This document shows positions 24,055 through 37,339 of a stretch of DNA of 64,000 nt, piece by piece. Origin of the DNA: Triops longicaudatus. Taxonomy: Eukaryota; Arthropoda; Branchiopoda; Notostraca; Triopsidae. The position numbers and the translations under genes were made by a program. Location: contig JAGQDJ010000060.1 in NCBI GenBank assembly GCA_022885665.1, positions 62,001 to 126,000 on the forward strand, in the 5' to 3' direction. The notes below the pieces were generated by a model. That model made no database searches. It saw only the letters and a list, made by a program, of their open reading frames with translations, and had not been told where the DNA came from. Position 1 is the first letter of the stretch. Every line of letters begins with the position of its first letter.

Positions 24055-25346
24055 GTAAATTCAGTAAAGGCTATGGGGAACATAGGGAGAGGAATGGGAT
24101 ATTCTTTAATGAAAGAAAAAGAAAATAGTGTCAAAGCTGGGCCTCAAACCTGCGATCTTACCCTTACCGATGGAAATTTTTCTCCATGTAAACTTTACCC
24201 AGCTTTACCACCTAGCCTTAACCAAGGATTGTTATATATTCTCACAGATGGCGTTCACAAAATTTTTGTCGAATTTTGCAACGAATAAACTATTTTCTAA
24301 TATCCTACAAGTAGACTGAAGTTAGACTTTACATTAAAAATAATCTAAATTGCACTTTTTACAATAGAACACAACAAAACAACTATAAACAGTGTTTCCA
24401 TATTTTTATATTTGCTGCAAACGGAAGGTTAATTTGTACAAATTAGTTCACGCACTTGATAGACGACGTAACAGTATGAAATTTTTCTGCTGCTACTTTT
24501 CATTTTATGGCCCAGACAAAACTGTAGCCCAAAATTAAATCATTACGTAAGTTAGTGTCCTGGCTATCAATGAGTTTATTATCTTTATTTATCTTTAAGA
24601 AGACGCAAAATAAGACCGAAAAAGATCACGAGTGCCTCTTTCAAGCGCACAAAACGAAATGTCATTTAAACAATTTCGACTAAAGTGTACAACAATTTGT
24701 CATTGGTTTTGCCGTAAAGAAATTAATCCAGTAGTATTTTTTAATAAATAAAAAGAAATTTAAACCTTTTCATGAAAATTGACTGTTATACTCCCTCTGA
24801 TACCGGGAACATTTGAACTCTGATTTGTGTAAAAAGTCGGATTATTTTGTCTAAATGTTTTATGAAAACAACAAAGGACAATGCTGTAGGGGAATACTTT
24901 CGGCATTCATCAGTTTCTTGTTTGTTTTTGTCTGGGGAGTAGTCGGCTAGTTGGTATTTGGGATTGTTCATTAGCGCAGCGCTGCCAAGTCGTGTTTCCT
25001 CGTGGACAAAACGAGTGCAGTCCAAAGCGTACTAAATTATTACTTGTAGAGTTCTAAAATCACATGCAAAATCATTGCAAAGAATTTATAGTGAATCTTT
25101 TGAGGAATTCTTCTCTAACTTATTGTCTACACAAAAGTTACTTTGTTCAATTTTTAGATACGTATATTGAGCAGTACCACGAAGTGAACAGGGCCCATTT
25201 CTTACAAAGAATACCACAAATTCAGTGTTTATTTTCTCATGTACTCTTTGCGCTTTTTCGAATAAGCATTTCCCATGTGGACTTCGTCGTATTCACTACG
25301 TGTCTGATTTTTTCCAGGACCAGAAAGCTCGTAGTTTATAAGTTAT

Positions 25347-25620
25347 GATTTTTGTACGGTTTGTCCGACGTATGAACCGTCCTATTCCTTCTCTTGTCCT
25401 TTTTCTTACAAGCTTTTGGGCACTTTTATTTGTTACTTAAACACGACGACACCGTGTCAATTAATAGTATTATTATCATTCCAAGTGTGTACTTATTCGT
25501 CTATCTTGAAGATCTTTAAAAACAAATATGGGATAATATGAGCCTGACGCTATTCTTGAAAGATGACAGTCACTGCCGTTAAGGCGAACTTCCTAACCCG
25601 ACTATTTAACTCGCTTAAAT
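25347..25620 (+). repeat. Dispersed repeat D, copy 1
   Basis: Shares a colinear set of blocks with 27147-27425. Both start with 'tttgtac(g/a)g(t/c)tgtccgacgtat' and include 'aaccgtcct' and 'tttttcttac'. Both end with 'attcttgaaa' and 'cagtcactgccg'. A shorter third match to the start lies at 61850-61895. The spacing of the first two copies (1.8 kb, same orientation) could mean a tandem insertion or ends of one element. Confidence 0.6.
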
Positions 25621-27146
25621 CGAATAATTCCTATTCTCGAAATAGCTTCAAACTCGTGCCTGACTTTCGTTGCGGATTTCATTTATTGCCCATCATCTCG
25701 TCCATAAGCGAATCCACCCTTATCTCGCTCGCTGCTCATCATTCATGCATGCAAGGAGAACTGTATCAAAGTGTCAAACTTTATACCTCGTCTTCCGAAA
25801 CTTAAATATTCTTCAACTTTACGCCTCGGGTTTTCCCCGAGTACACTAAAAGCCTATACCATTCCCATTCCCTTCACTCTCAGAACAACAGAATCTTTGA
25901 CTAGTCCTAGTTTCCTCGCACTCTCTCCCTTTCGCCACTTGTCGAATTAGCTTAGAAATTTTCGGCCATTTTTACTCTCGCAAAATTCGCATGCTTCCAA
26001 ATGTCAACCAAGTTGAGGCCTTCCACATGGGTTCCTAGGTACTGTAATTCAGCTTTTGCGAGCGTTAGCCGAAAGAGAGCTGCGGTGTTTTATTTTTAAG
26101 TGGCAGCGTGTGACGCTGCGCGCGCGTAAAAATTTGGCCGCTGCCCCTTTAAGAATTTCTCGCGGTGCCAGTGTCAACGAGCCAAGCTACGTTCGGCAGT
26201 CTCTCCGCTGGCGTCTTGGCTGAGACAATGGCCCTTACTCCAGCTTTAAGCTAAGCTAGACTAAGACAAGTAGTGCGACGGACGTGCAACATGTGTCCAA
26301 CAGTGCAACAGCAGCCTCATTAAAAGGAAAAAAAAGCAAGCTTCTCCTGTGTCATGTGCAACAACTGCGCTAAGGAAAGTTCGCTCAAGCTTGTTCAAGT
26401 GCTGCGCTATTCTAGCTCATGCCTTTGCATGTGCCGTGTTAAGTACCCTTAAAAAATTTGTGTTAACGAAGAATAATGGAAAATCATGGAGATTGCCTGG
26501 ACACCCGTGCAACCGATCCTGAAAGGTAGACATTGATTTTTCAACTATTTTTAACACTTAAAATTACCACATATTACACACATTGAAGAAAACACTACAT
26601 TGAAGAAAACTCTATAACTCTTTCCAAATTAAGTGTGATTAATACCTTCAACAATAAGAACAAAAAGCAATAAATAATCGCCTTCAGTAAACAAGATTAA
26701 AATTAAATTGAAATTCAGTAGGTGACAAACGTACATTGCTGTAATTTGAATAAAATGGCGTACTTGATACGTAATCTGAATGTTTCATGACTTCACGCAC
26801 CCAGAAACAATGAGGAACGTGTATGCACTTGATGCGCACTGAAATACTACGCGTAAGTAAACACTTGAGCTACTGATAACAGTGGAAATCGAGCAGATTC
26901 ATCATGATTTCTTAAATTAGTTAGAAACTCTTAATAAAATGACTAATTAAGAAAGTTGAACAGGAAAGTTACCAAGTTACACGTAAATAACTCGTAGAAG
27001 TTCCTTCACAACAATGGAAACATGCACTTTTACTCAAAAATAACTATTGTTGTTGGTTTGACGTACCAGGAAGTCACACAATTGGTGCAAGTTACCCGTA
27101 CATACAGTACCTGGTTTAAGCTCCTCTGACGATGAAACCAGAGTAT

Positions 27147-27425
27147 TTTTGTACAGTCTGTCCGACGTATCAACCGTCCTGCTCCTCCTCCTCTGCTTTT
27201 TCTTACACACTTGTGGGCTTTTTAGCTACTATTTAAACACAGTGGTACCGTATCAACTACCAGCATTACACAGCGTTCCCACATGTATACTTACTTGACC
27301 ATCTCAAAGAATTGTTTACAAAATATGGGCTAAATTGCGCTTCGTGTTATTCTTGAAAAATGCCAGTCACTGCCGCTAGGTGAAATTACGGTAACAATTA
27401 TGTACCTAACCCAGTTAGCTTCTTA
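27147..27425 (+). repeat. Dispersed repeat D, copy 2
   Basis: Direct-orientation counterpart of 25347-25620, with about 270 alignable bases and many substitutions. The flanking 26.0-28.2 kb is unusually rich in short CACTT, GTAC and TTAAC motifs but has no coding frame. Confidence 0.6.
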
Positions 27426-30104
27426 CAACAATAAAAAACGCTTATAGTATGAATTAAAACGTTTAATTGACACATTCTGTCAGTTACCTTTAAAAAACAC
27501 ACTGTGTCAGGAACATTTCACGTAACACGCTGTTTTAAACTCGCTTCGGCTAGCTTCACTGAACTTGAATTGAAATTTAATTTGTATTCCAACCGTAAAC
27601 AATCACTTGACCTGTTTTCAAAAGAAAAGTCGTGTTAACTGAACTTGAATTAGCTCAATGTTGTAGCTCAACTTGAGTTAACACTACTTTGGTTGACACA
27701 AAATTAACTTGAGTCAGCTAGTTTCACGTACTTTCGTGTACTCCACTTTTTCATGCACTTTACTTCTGACGTACTTCTTGCGTACTCAGGTACATGCACT
27801 TGTGCGATCGCCGATTATTTTCAAGAAGCTTATAGAGATAAAGTAGTGTGTCAGATTGGTACGTGACACCGTAAACTTTTACTCTTACACCACAGCACAG
27901 TTCAGCACTATAAATGCACGTTCCCACAATGTGTACTGCACGTAACTGAAGCACTGGCGCGAACGTCAGTTGAAATTTAATTTTAAATCGTTCATTTACC
28001 TGCTTCTAACAACGAGAAACCATTTACAGTGAATGCTAATGAACTTGGCGACACCGTACGCACTGAATGTACTTTAAGTACTCGCGTACTAAAGTAATCA
28101 ATACTTCGCTCAAAGCACTGTACTATACGTACACTGGGTGTTAGTTAGGGTGTTGTCCAGTACTTGCTAAATGATTCGAAACTTGGTGATAATGAGCTAT
28201 TAGTCCGTGTTAAATGAGGTATGGGCCAATGGAACGCTTAATGAAATCCCCCTTCCTGCCAGCTGATGCCGGTTCATGTTCCCGTACATACAAACTCCCC
28301 CGAGGGGTGTGTGTAAAAAAGCAAGAAGGGTTGACTTTGCTATAACTTTATGTAAACTAATTTCCCTGCTCTAGATATGACATTTCTCCCTTTTTATATA
28401 CTAATTTTGGTCTACAGCTCATTATACATAAAAAACAGAACGCTTAAAAAAGCAAGAAAAGGCGCCCTCTATTGCCTTAATACTTTTTTTTGGATCCTTG
28501 TAGTGCACGGTGGCGTCTCTTTGGAGAAAAGGTTGACAATATGCTGTGAAATAAGCCTGGAATAAAAAAGCCTTTTTGCAGGCATGCCTAAGATTGTGGT
28601 TTTCTCCACCAGGGAAAAAGCCCCATTGACAAGCAAAGAGACAGCTACTGGATTTATGGAGCAGTAATAACCACCCTGTCAGAAAATAGCCCTTGTGTGA
28701 GGGCGCTGAACAATTTTGATGTTCCAATTTTTCTTTTTTTGTCACTCGAATTGAAGAAAAGTGAACTAGGAAGGGGGAATAAATTTGAAAACGGTTAGAA
28801 AAGCTGCCAACGAAACCCCCAGCTCGCGTTACTCTCAAGAGCCTCAAGTTGTGTGGAATTGACATTAGATTGCCATCATTTTTCTACATGACAGGAATTA
28901 TGAGAGTACCAAGCTAGTTTTATATATGACAGTGTTTTTTTATGCAACGCATTTTCCCTTGAAGTTAAAAGAGTGCAAAGCTGCATATTTGGCCCCGCTT
29001 ACGTGGGTTGAACGCGTAAAAAAAGAAAAGGCCATTGTTTTAAATAGTGTTCGGGCTAACATGAACATCGTTTTAGGAGCCCAGCAGGGGAGGGCGTTCC
29101 CTTTTAAGCTTCTGTACCCACCTACCCACCCTCAGGGCAGGAAAAACATGGGAAATTTAGATTGCGAGCTGACCATGACTGCTTGTCAGTCAGCCAAGGT
29201 AGATTTTGGTAGCATACAAGAAGAGAGACAGAGAAGCTGGGCGATCTGTTCTTATTTTCCTTCCTTTTTTCAAAAAGAAAAGTTTTTTTGTTTTAATTCT
29301 TGTGAGGCTGCGGGATCGCAAGAGCACCACACGGTGAATCTTAACCCTGCCTTCTCCAAATGCTAAAGATGTGTGTGCTTGGGCTAGAATAGCTATTTCT
29401 GGGTTTTAGGTTGAAGGCATGGAAGCATCCGCTGTCAAGACAAGAAGAGGACGTTTATCGTGCCTTGGCAATGTCCAGTACACGTCACACACAGACCACA
29501 TTGCCCGCCACCAGAGGAGATTCATTGTTGTGACGCGAGAACCCAAAGTGCTTTTTACCTAGCCTAGAATGTTCTTGCTTTCAGGAGTTTTAGGAAGCAG
29601 TGACCGACGAGAAAGGAGCTGTATGCATAAAGTACGCAGGGGAGTTCTTCGAACTTGTGTAACTTATAATGAGGTTTGAGCGCTGCGGACGCCACTGGAG
29701 TTGACACGTGGTCTGGCACTTTTTGTACAGCGATTTGCATGGCGTAAATGTTGGGAAGGAGGTAGAGAATGTGTTTAGTAGGTTTCGTAGTGTCGTTGAA
29801 CCCTTGTATGCTTTGACACGTGTTGCTTCAAATCACGCTTGAAATACTGCACTCGCGTCGCTTGTGTAAACAAAGAGGAACACCTCCCACAAGGCACGAA
29901 AAATAATTTAGCGTTACCAAATTGACCTTGAAAGGCTATGATCTTTTTAACCACTTCGGCTATACGAGTATTTGCCCTACGTTATGCAAAGGGTAAACTT
30001 ACGTCGACTTAAACAGGTAAAAGGCCTGAAGCCCGTTATCTTAGAAAGATTGGCGTCGTTTGAAAAGCAAAAATGTTAGCGTAAGATACTCAAATGACGT
30101 CTAC

Positions 30105-30135
30105 TAGCCTAATGCCGTCAATTGGCATTAGGCTA
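30105..30135. repeat. Perfect 12-bp hairpin
   Basis: Arms tagcctaatgcc (30105-30116) and ggcattaggcta (30124-30135) pair perfectly around a 7-base loop. No gene adjoins it and no poly-T follows, so it is not an obvious RNA terminator. Confidence 0.7.
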
Positions 30136-33100
30136 CTAGCCCCAAAATTTTACACGCCTCAGGATTAATGTGGTCTATCAAAGATGTGCTAAAAGGTATC
30201 TACGCCTAACACGCGAGTAGAGCCTAAGAGGACGCTGGTATTGCACCATGCATCTTAGAATAAGTTAACAGGTAGTAAATTAATTAAAATTCCAGGACAG
30301 CTGTTTCAAAGGTTGTTTTCTGTTTGCTATTTTAAGTAATCAATATACGGCAATCATTTGTTCAGTTGCAATTTACAAGCGTCTTTTTTAATATATATGA
30401 TTTGCAGGGTAGCCGGCTTTTAGTCAGGCATTTTTCGAATAAGAGTTTTTGACCTCATGTCGAATGCATTCGAACGGAAAATATTTACCCAAGTTAGATT
30501 GTATTTAGCAACATTTTATAAAAAAGTGATGAAAGTAAAAGGTTTGTGCAACAATTTGGTTGAAAAATCTTGAGCCGCGTCTTTGTGATACGCAACGCAA
30601 TCTTAAGTAGACGGCAATCGGGGACCTTACTCTACTTTCATTGGAATCTAGTCGTTTTTAGAAACGTAACTGGTTAATGGTATGCTACGTTATTGGGTAA
30701 ACGTAAGCTACGTTAAGTTTCGTACGCATTACTTCCCAAGCTGGTTATAAAGGAGTAACATCGGTTATGAGCTACAAAAAACTTTGATTTCGTCCGCCAG
30801 GGGCGGTGATTGTTGACAAGTAGGTTGTTGACATTAAGAAAAGTTGTTTAGCGCACTAAGAATACGCTAGTAAACTCCGATACGGTTTGACACTACGTAT
30901 AACAGACGAATATGGACACCATTTTGTCTGCTACAATGCATTTTAATTAATTCCATGACACAACCGCCTGAGAAAAAAAAACTCAAACGAACCACATGTA
31001 TTGGGGAGTTCCATACCTTAAAGGAAATAAAAAATATTAACCTGGACAAAAGACGAAAGACTGAGTGCCATTTTTCTCACAATTGCGTATCTAAGAAGTT
31101 GCTCAACTGAGTATTATGCATAGCTGAACTTCCTCGTTGCATCGCTCTAACCCCTGAGGCGATTTAGCATACCTGGCGCCCCTGGCTGCAAGCTACTATT
31201 AATGTACGACAGCCGGCAACAAAGAAAGTTCTTGAGTGCGTGCTGCAAGGCAGTATGTCGCCAGAAGTTCCCGTTTCTAACGAACTATTTATTACTATGT
31301 AGAAGTTCAAAACCCAGCGGTTGTCTAAGTGGAGCGATGAGACATTTTAGACAAATTTTTGATTTTAGTTTTTCATCTCTTGTGAAGACAAAAATATAGC
31401 GTGAAAACACATTCACTAGACACCGTCGACTTCTGGCTATTAAATTGATACTGCGAGCTTCAAAGAAATGAAAAATGAGGCTAAACGACCATGAAACCTA
31501 GAGGCTCCTCCGAGTGTACAGTAGTTTTCAGTAAAAAAAAGGTCCGAACAAACTCTCCCATACCTAACGCCGTGGCAGTTGCGTTTAGCACGTCCCATTC
31601 GAAGCTTTATCGAATACTTTTGACTCGCAGCCCACGCTTGAGTTACAGGTTGTGTGCGGTTCTGGTTTGTTTGAGTCGGTCTAACTGACAAATACTGTAC
31701 AAACTGTCAAGGTCAACCAAATGTCCTTTTGTTTTGCTGTAAAAAAAGCTGACAAATCTAATTTTGAAGGAAATGTCTTTTTTTCTATTTCGTTTCTAGC
31801 CTTTACTTATTTCGTGTGAAATTTTTGCCCATTTCACTGAACTTGTGATTCTTTCATCTCTAAAGTAGTTATAGTTTCTTTGTTTATTATCTCGAAGGTT
31901 GCGTAGCGCCCATTGTTGTCGTCTGTATGAAAATTCCTTGCTTGCAAGTTATTTACACTGTGGTTCACATTCCACGCAGTAATTGCAGAGTCTCGGCCAT
32001 TATTTTTTCATGAATTGTGCTCTGTCCAAACTGTCCCGTTCCTCTACTACAAGCGTATCTCGTACCCAATTGGCCTACAACTCTCCTTCTCAACAGCTAA
32101 ACGATTCTTTTTAACAAAGAGCTAGTCTCTTACTGTGGACAAAAGTATTTTAAGCTTAAAAGGATCCCATAAAATTTCCTGCAAAACCGTGCGGGCACTA
32201 GTGCAAGTTACAAGTGACATGGCTTTGTTAATTCCATCGGAACCTTTAAAACCGTCTTTCTTTCTTCCAGCGGTTCATATGGTGTGAAGCAATGCGCTCA
32301 CGCTTGTTTTTGCCAGCAAATTTATGTAGGTCTGCGAAACGTTTTAATCACTCCTCATTAGACTTGCCGCTCTTGCCGCCGTCTCTGATGGATGTGACGA
32401 TCACGTCGGAACGAAACGACGCCACCGACGCTCGACTCGGTTGCATTTCCCTTTCGTTGGCTGCAAATCAATGAATATCTGTATGCACCAGTAATCCCTA
32501 ACCTCGAAGCTCGTCTGTTGATCACAGAATCACTTACTAACCACCCTTAACCCCCCTACTACGTGAGACCCCCAATCGAGACTTGAAAGAGGGAAACTTC
32601 TTCTTTAGGGCAGGAATCTGCAACTCTCATCTCAGCAGGGGTATGCAGAGTGAAGATGGCGTTCTCGCGTTTACAAACTAATCAAAGGGATAGCTTTAGG
32701 CAAACAAAGCCAACTTTTCTTCCCATACGGGCGTGTAGAGTTACGTAGCCGTTTATAGAATCTATACACACAACAAACTGACTGACTTCCCGTATACTCG
32801 CTGACACTCCGTACTCGTGCGTGTCCCCTATCTCTCTAGTGGGTATATATAGCATAAAAGGGAGAGCAAAACGTGCTTGTTGTCGAACAAACGTCACTAA
32901 TACGCCACATTAGGAGAACGTCCGGACCCTTTATACCCATGTCCGGTAGCTAGTACATAACATTCTTCATTTCTCTCTCATTTCCTGAGCTTTTATTTTC
33001 CAAGCCTCGCGGGTTCAATGTGTATGTGTGCACCTCACTGCATGTGTTTTATCTGTTTGGTATGTAAAGAACTCGATCGGAAGAAAAGCTAAAGGATTAT

Positions 33101-36055
33101 TTTGGTTTTGGTAGAGAGAAATGATTCCCCATCTCAGCTTGTGATTCGTAATGAGTGGCTTGTCGTCCATGTTAGATGATCATTATGATTGATCAGTGGT
33201 GTGCTTTATCATGGTAGTAACTTAATACTTGCAGCAGTAATTTTTAAGTTACGGTACTAGTGTATGTTAATTATTTTAAATTAAAATGTTTTTGAAGAAA
33301 CGTGTTGAAGTTGGAACTGTTCTGCACTTTAACTGATTTTTATCACGAATATATGTATAATGTGTAACAGAAGTCTAAATTATTTTTTTACAGTAAACAA
33401 TAGAATTTCGTCATGAAGAACGCTATAATTGCCAGCTGTAGTAGACAAATGTTCAGTTCTGAGATATGCGAAAATGCAGGAAAAGCGCCTAATACTGTCT
33501 AACCAATTTTGGCAATGATGAACAGATATTTCTGTTCCCAGTGGTTCGTTATAACGAGATTCTGATGCACAGATTCTGCTGTTATTGTAAATTTATTTTC
33601 AAGTATTATTCGTTGAAAAAGTTACAACTTTTATTTTTTCCGAATTTTATGGCATTAATGTGTAATCATTTTTGCGTCGGTAAACACTTGCGTTTGTACG
33701 TGTATATCAGCCTAAAGTGTTCACTAAAGCTAAGGGATTCTTACTGAAGATATACAAGATTCCTCTATTCACTGTGTGTTTCCAAATGAGTGTTTGTCCT
33801 TGACGCTCTCTGATCATTATTATTGATTGATGTGCTGAACGTGTATCGGACGAAAATGCGTGTCTTCATGGTACAAAAAAAAGAGAAAATATTCATTTCT
33901 CAATACTACGAAATAATGCAAGCGTGTGCCACGTGCAGCTTTACTTTTGTAAGTCGACGCTTCTCTTTGAAGCGAGTTATTCAAATGTGATACCTGTATC
34001 TGTCGTTTCTCATTTTCGCGCCTTTTTGCACCCTAACTTACAAACTTCCCCACAAGTTTCCATGGGGAGAAAAAGTCGAGAAAGACTGTTATTTTTCTTT
34101 TCTCTCTGTGTGTGGGTATGTGTGTGTGAAAAGAAGATCGAATTTCTTCAAGATCTTGAAATCCCCAATTTCGTTACTTTGACGGGCATTGACAAGGCCT
34201 GGCTCGATACCTCCGATACTTTAGGTCGATTGTTAGCATCACCTCATTCATATTGATGCTTTTTGCCCAAACGGCATCGTAACCGTCGTTGGACCGTTCT
34301 TAGCTATTGATGTGTTAAAGGGATCTGTTGCGGCATGCGGGGGGTGCACAAAAAGGCCACTAGGAGACAGATGGACCCGAGTCGTTTTCTGTCTCCTGAT
34401 GCTTCCTTGTCAAAGAAGTCTATAGGCGAGCGAATTTCAGTGCAAGCTTGCCAGTAAAGATTAATCTTGACCCCGGTTCTCACCCCTTCACGTCATCTGA
34501 TCAGCGGCTGAAGATTGGCGACCAGCCAATTGTAAACCAAGGCTAGGTCAATGAGTTTCGTGCCTAACAAAGGAAATAAATGGAAAAAGGAAGAAACGTA
34601 TATTCTATAGTCGTAGTCAGACGTAACATTTTTGTCTCGTTGCACGAAATATGCGAAGACGATCAGTGGTTCTGTTGCGAAATTTCATTCAAAGTTGTTC
34701 ACTTTGCTGCTGATGTCAATGTCTTTCTTCAGCCTGCTAAAGGAATAGGCTTTAATAGACGGTGCACTGCGAACCACGAAAAAAGGCGGCATCTAGCATC
34801 TTGCGACTAATTCAGTAGAAAACGAAACCAAAAAGAAGGCATTAAAAGAAAAAGTACTCCTTTTTTTCTTCTCTTACGCACATGTGGCGTTGTAGGGAGT
34901 TGATTTATAACTTTTCATCCCTACGTCTGTCTATCTTCGCCTTGGCTCTTCATGAACCGTGGGAGCTACGAGACAAAGTATCCGTCTTAGTGGTCGTTAC
35001 CCCTAACTTGGGATATTAACCTTCATCTTCTCCATCATAGGAACTTGTTAACGATACTTTGAGAAGTTGGACGGCAAAAGTTTTGGGGAAGCAGCAGAAA
35101 TGCGTTAACTTTCTCTCCGGGGAGGTAGGAGGGGCCTAGGGAGGAAGTAAGGAAGAGAAAGAGAAAAAATGATGAGTTGAATTGTTCACGCGTGTGCTTT
35201 CTTGCAGATAACGCGTTCCCATGTCGTTGTTGACTGTCTTCGTCTTTTCCAAATCCGTAAGTTTCTTTAAGAGAATAAGGAAGAAAACGATGTTGCTATG
35301 GCTATAAGTGCGTGTCCCCCCTCGAAGTAAAAGTTCTCTAAAAGTAAAGACTTCTATAGAGGAAGATATGCTCGTATTTTTCCTGTTTGTTTGCAGAGCT
35401 TGAGAGAGCATTATTGAAAGTATAATCCGTCATACGCTTTGCCCCCGAGGCAGAGTGCTTGTTTTCATAAATAGATCCTTGAACTAACGTATGTGAGGAC
35501 GACTACCGAAATGAGCTGACATACGAAACCATGATAGAATACTTAAGCTAGGCAGCCGCGAGTGTAAAAGACAACAAAAAGGGAGCGAAAATGTGTACAC
35601 TGTCGTTCACTTTTTTCACTGTTAAAAGTAATGATAGCCATGTTTAAAAGTAGCATTCTCTTACAAACTGGTATTTTATTGCGTGAACGTTCACAACAAT
35701 CCTTGCGACCTATAGGTGAATCTATATCTCTGTGCACGTGACGTTGGAAAGTTTCGAGAAGCGTATATCATGTAGTGGCGTTTTCGAACCTTTTCTCTCG
35801 CTCGCAGCGGTTCAATGTTTCCTGGGTCTGAACCTTTGCACTGCGTGCAATTGGCTTTAGCATAGGCGGGCCTGGATATCGCCCCAAAGCTAGTTCAACC
35901 AATAACGACGGAGTAGAAAATTCGACGTTTTTCTATGAGAGGTTTCTTGGCTAACGCACACTGTGGCTGGATACAAAAAGGTGTATACAAGCGGAACTGT
36001 GATGTGTCAATCGAAGTAACGTGACAAAGGTAGAAAATGACTCTAACGAAGGGTT

Positions 36056-37100
36056 TCTCTTACACGCGGTTCTTTCTTGGCTTTAAAATTAGCAGAAGTG
36101 CATATAAGTCAGCGGTTTAAGCAAAGCACTCTGACAACTTTTTTTTTCTTATTTATTTATTTCTTATTATAAGCACCTGACATCCGGGTTGGGATGGAAA
36201 TAATAGTTACTTTTCAAACAAGGACAAACCCGAATGTAAGAGACACAAGTTGCAGGAATGTGTCTTACATTTGCGTTTGTCTTACATGCCGTGCTTTCAC
36301 AGTAGGGCTAACCGTTTACCGTGTGCCGTAGCTAACTTCTTTCTTAGGGAGTTTTTCTTGTACCCGGGATCTGTTATTACTCCTACTTTTCTGTGCTTTG
36401 CTCAAAAATGAAACTCCGACATGAGAGATAGAAAGAGGAAAGTTTCTCTTATATCTGGGTGTTACTTGTATTTCGTTCCATAAATATCATATTTATCAAG
36501 CAACCAAGTTAAAATCTCTCATATTAGAGGTCTCTTATACGCGGGTCCCTGCGTAATCCTCAGTATTGTTTTCGTTGGTTTTACTTTTTGTAGAATAAAC
36601 AAAAAACAAAAAAAAAAAACAACGAAGATGGAATAAAGTGAAATTTCTTCAAATGGATATCTATTACAAGCGGGGTCTTTTACATCCGGTACATTGCCAT
36701 CATTATTACGTCCAAACCTTTTCCATTTATCTATATCAATTAAAGCGTTACTTAGCAAATGTCTCGTCACCTAGGCCTCTCTTACATGAGGAAATCTCCT
36801 ACATCCGGGCTTCTCTGCAATCTTCATTAATTCATTTCTATTTATTATCTGTCTAAACCAGTCAGAAGTAGGAAAATAATATTAAACTGAGCCTCTCTTC
36901 TGTAAGTGTCTCTTACAACCGGGCTCTTCCCTAATCTATCTTCATTCAGAATTCTTTCGAACCCCAACTAAGGACATATTATTACAATAGGAGAAGTTTT
37001 TCTTTCGTTCAACTATTCTACAACAAAGTTCTGTCAAATTTGGCTAATTAGGCTTTTCTTAAAAAAAAGAGTTTATCTTACATCCGGGTTCGACTCCAAC
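36056..37100. repeat. Degenerate periodic repeat, core TCTCTTACATCCGGGTT
   Basis: At least eight plus-strand copies of a TCTCTTACATCCGGG-like core occur, starting near 36056, 36175, 36444, 36531, 36675, 36797, 36914 and 37074. A minus-strand copy lies near 36227 and further partial cores near 36258 and 36275. From 36.53 kb on, spacing is roughly 120-160 bases, and the bases after the core (TCTxCxCTAATCTTCATT-like) are also shared. The field ends just before the first visible KCNQ exon. It could be an old minisatellite-like array with long units. Confidence 0.55.
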
Positions 37101-37339
37101 TCGTTACTTTCGTTGTAATAATCCATTTCAATTACTTTTAAAGTACTTTAATGTTCAAATATTCTGAAAAGACCTCTTTGTTGTTTGTTGTTTTCCGGTT
37201 ATTTTCCCGCTTCTACGAAGTTCATTGTTGCCTTGTTTGAAAGCCACGCTAATGCAAACGTGGTCTTAATGCCATAAGTTTCGAAATGCCTAACGACTCT
37301 AATACGCCTTATTTCTCCCGCTTTGTGTGTATACCACAG

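Larger units (their letters stand above)
22923..37339. other. Long intergenic stretch without a convincing gene
   Basis: This 14.4-kb stretch may include unrecognised 5' exons of the KCNQ gene, which must lie upstream of 37340. It contains repeat families C (23.7-24.1 kb) and D (25.3 and 27.1 kb), a perfect hairpin at 30105-30135 and the periodic CCGGG repeat field at 36-37.1 kb. Frames of 147 codons on - (28422-28865) and 146 codons on + (28926-29366) have no recognisable domain. Near 34126-34254 a short frame with a coding-like composition (contains LEIPNFVTLTGIDKAWLD) follows a weak acceptor. I cannot tie it to a gene. Confidence 0.45.

Noticed and set aside
29419..29562. 47-codon plus-strand frame after a good acceptor, considered as the KCNQ first exon
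   Set aside because: No donor with the required phase, and no resemblance to KCNQ N-termini.
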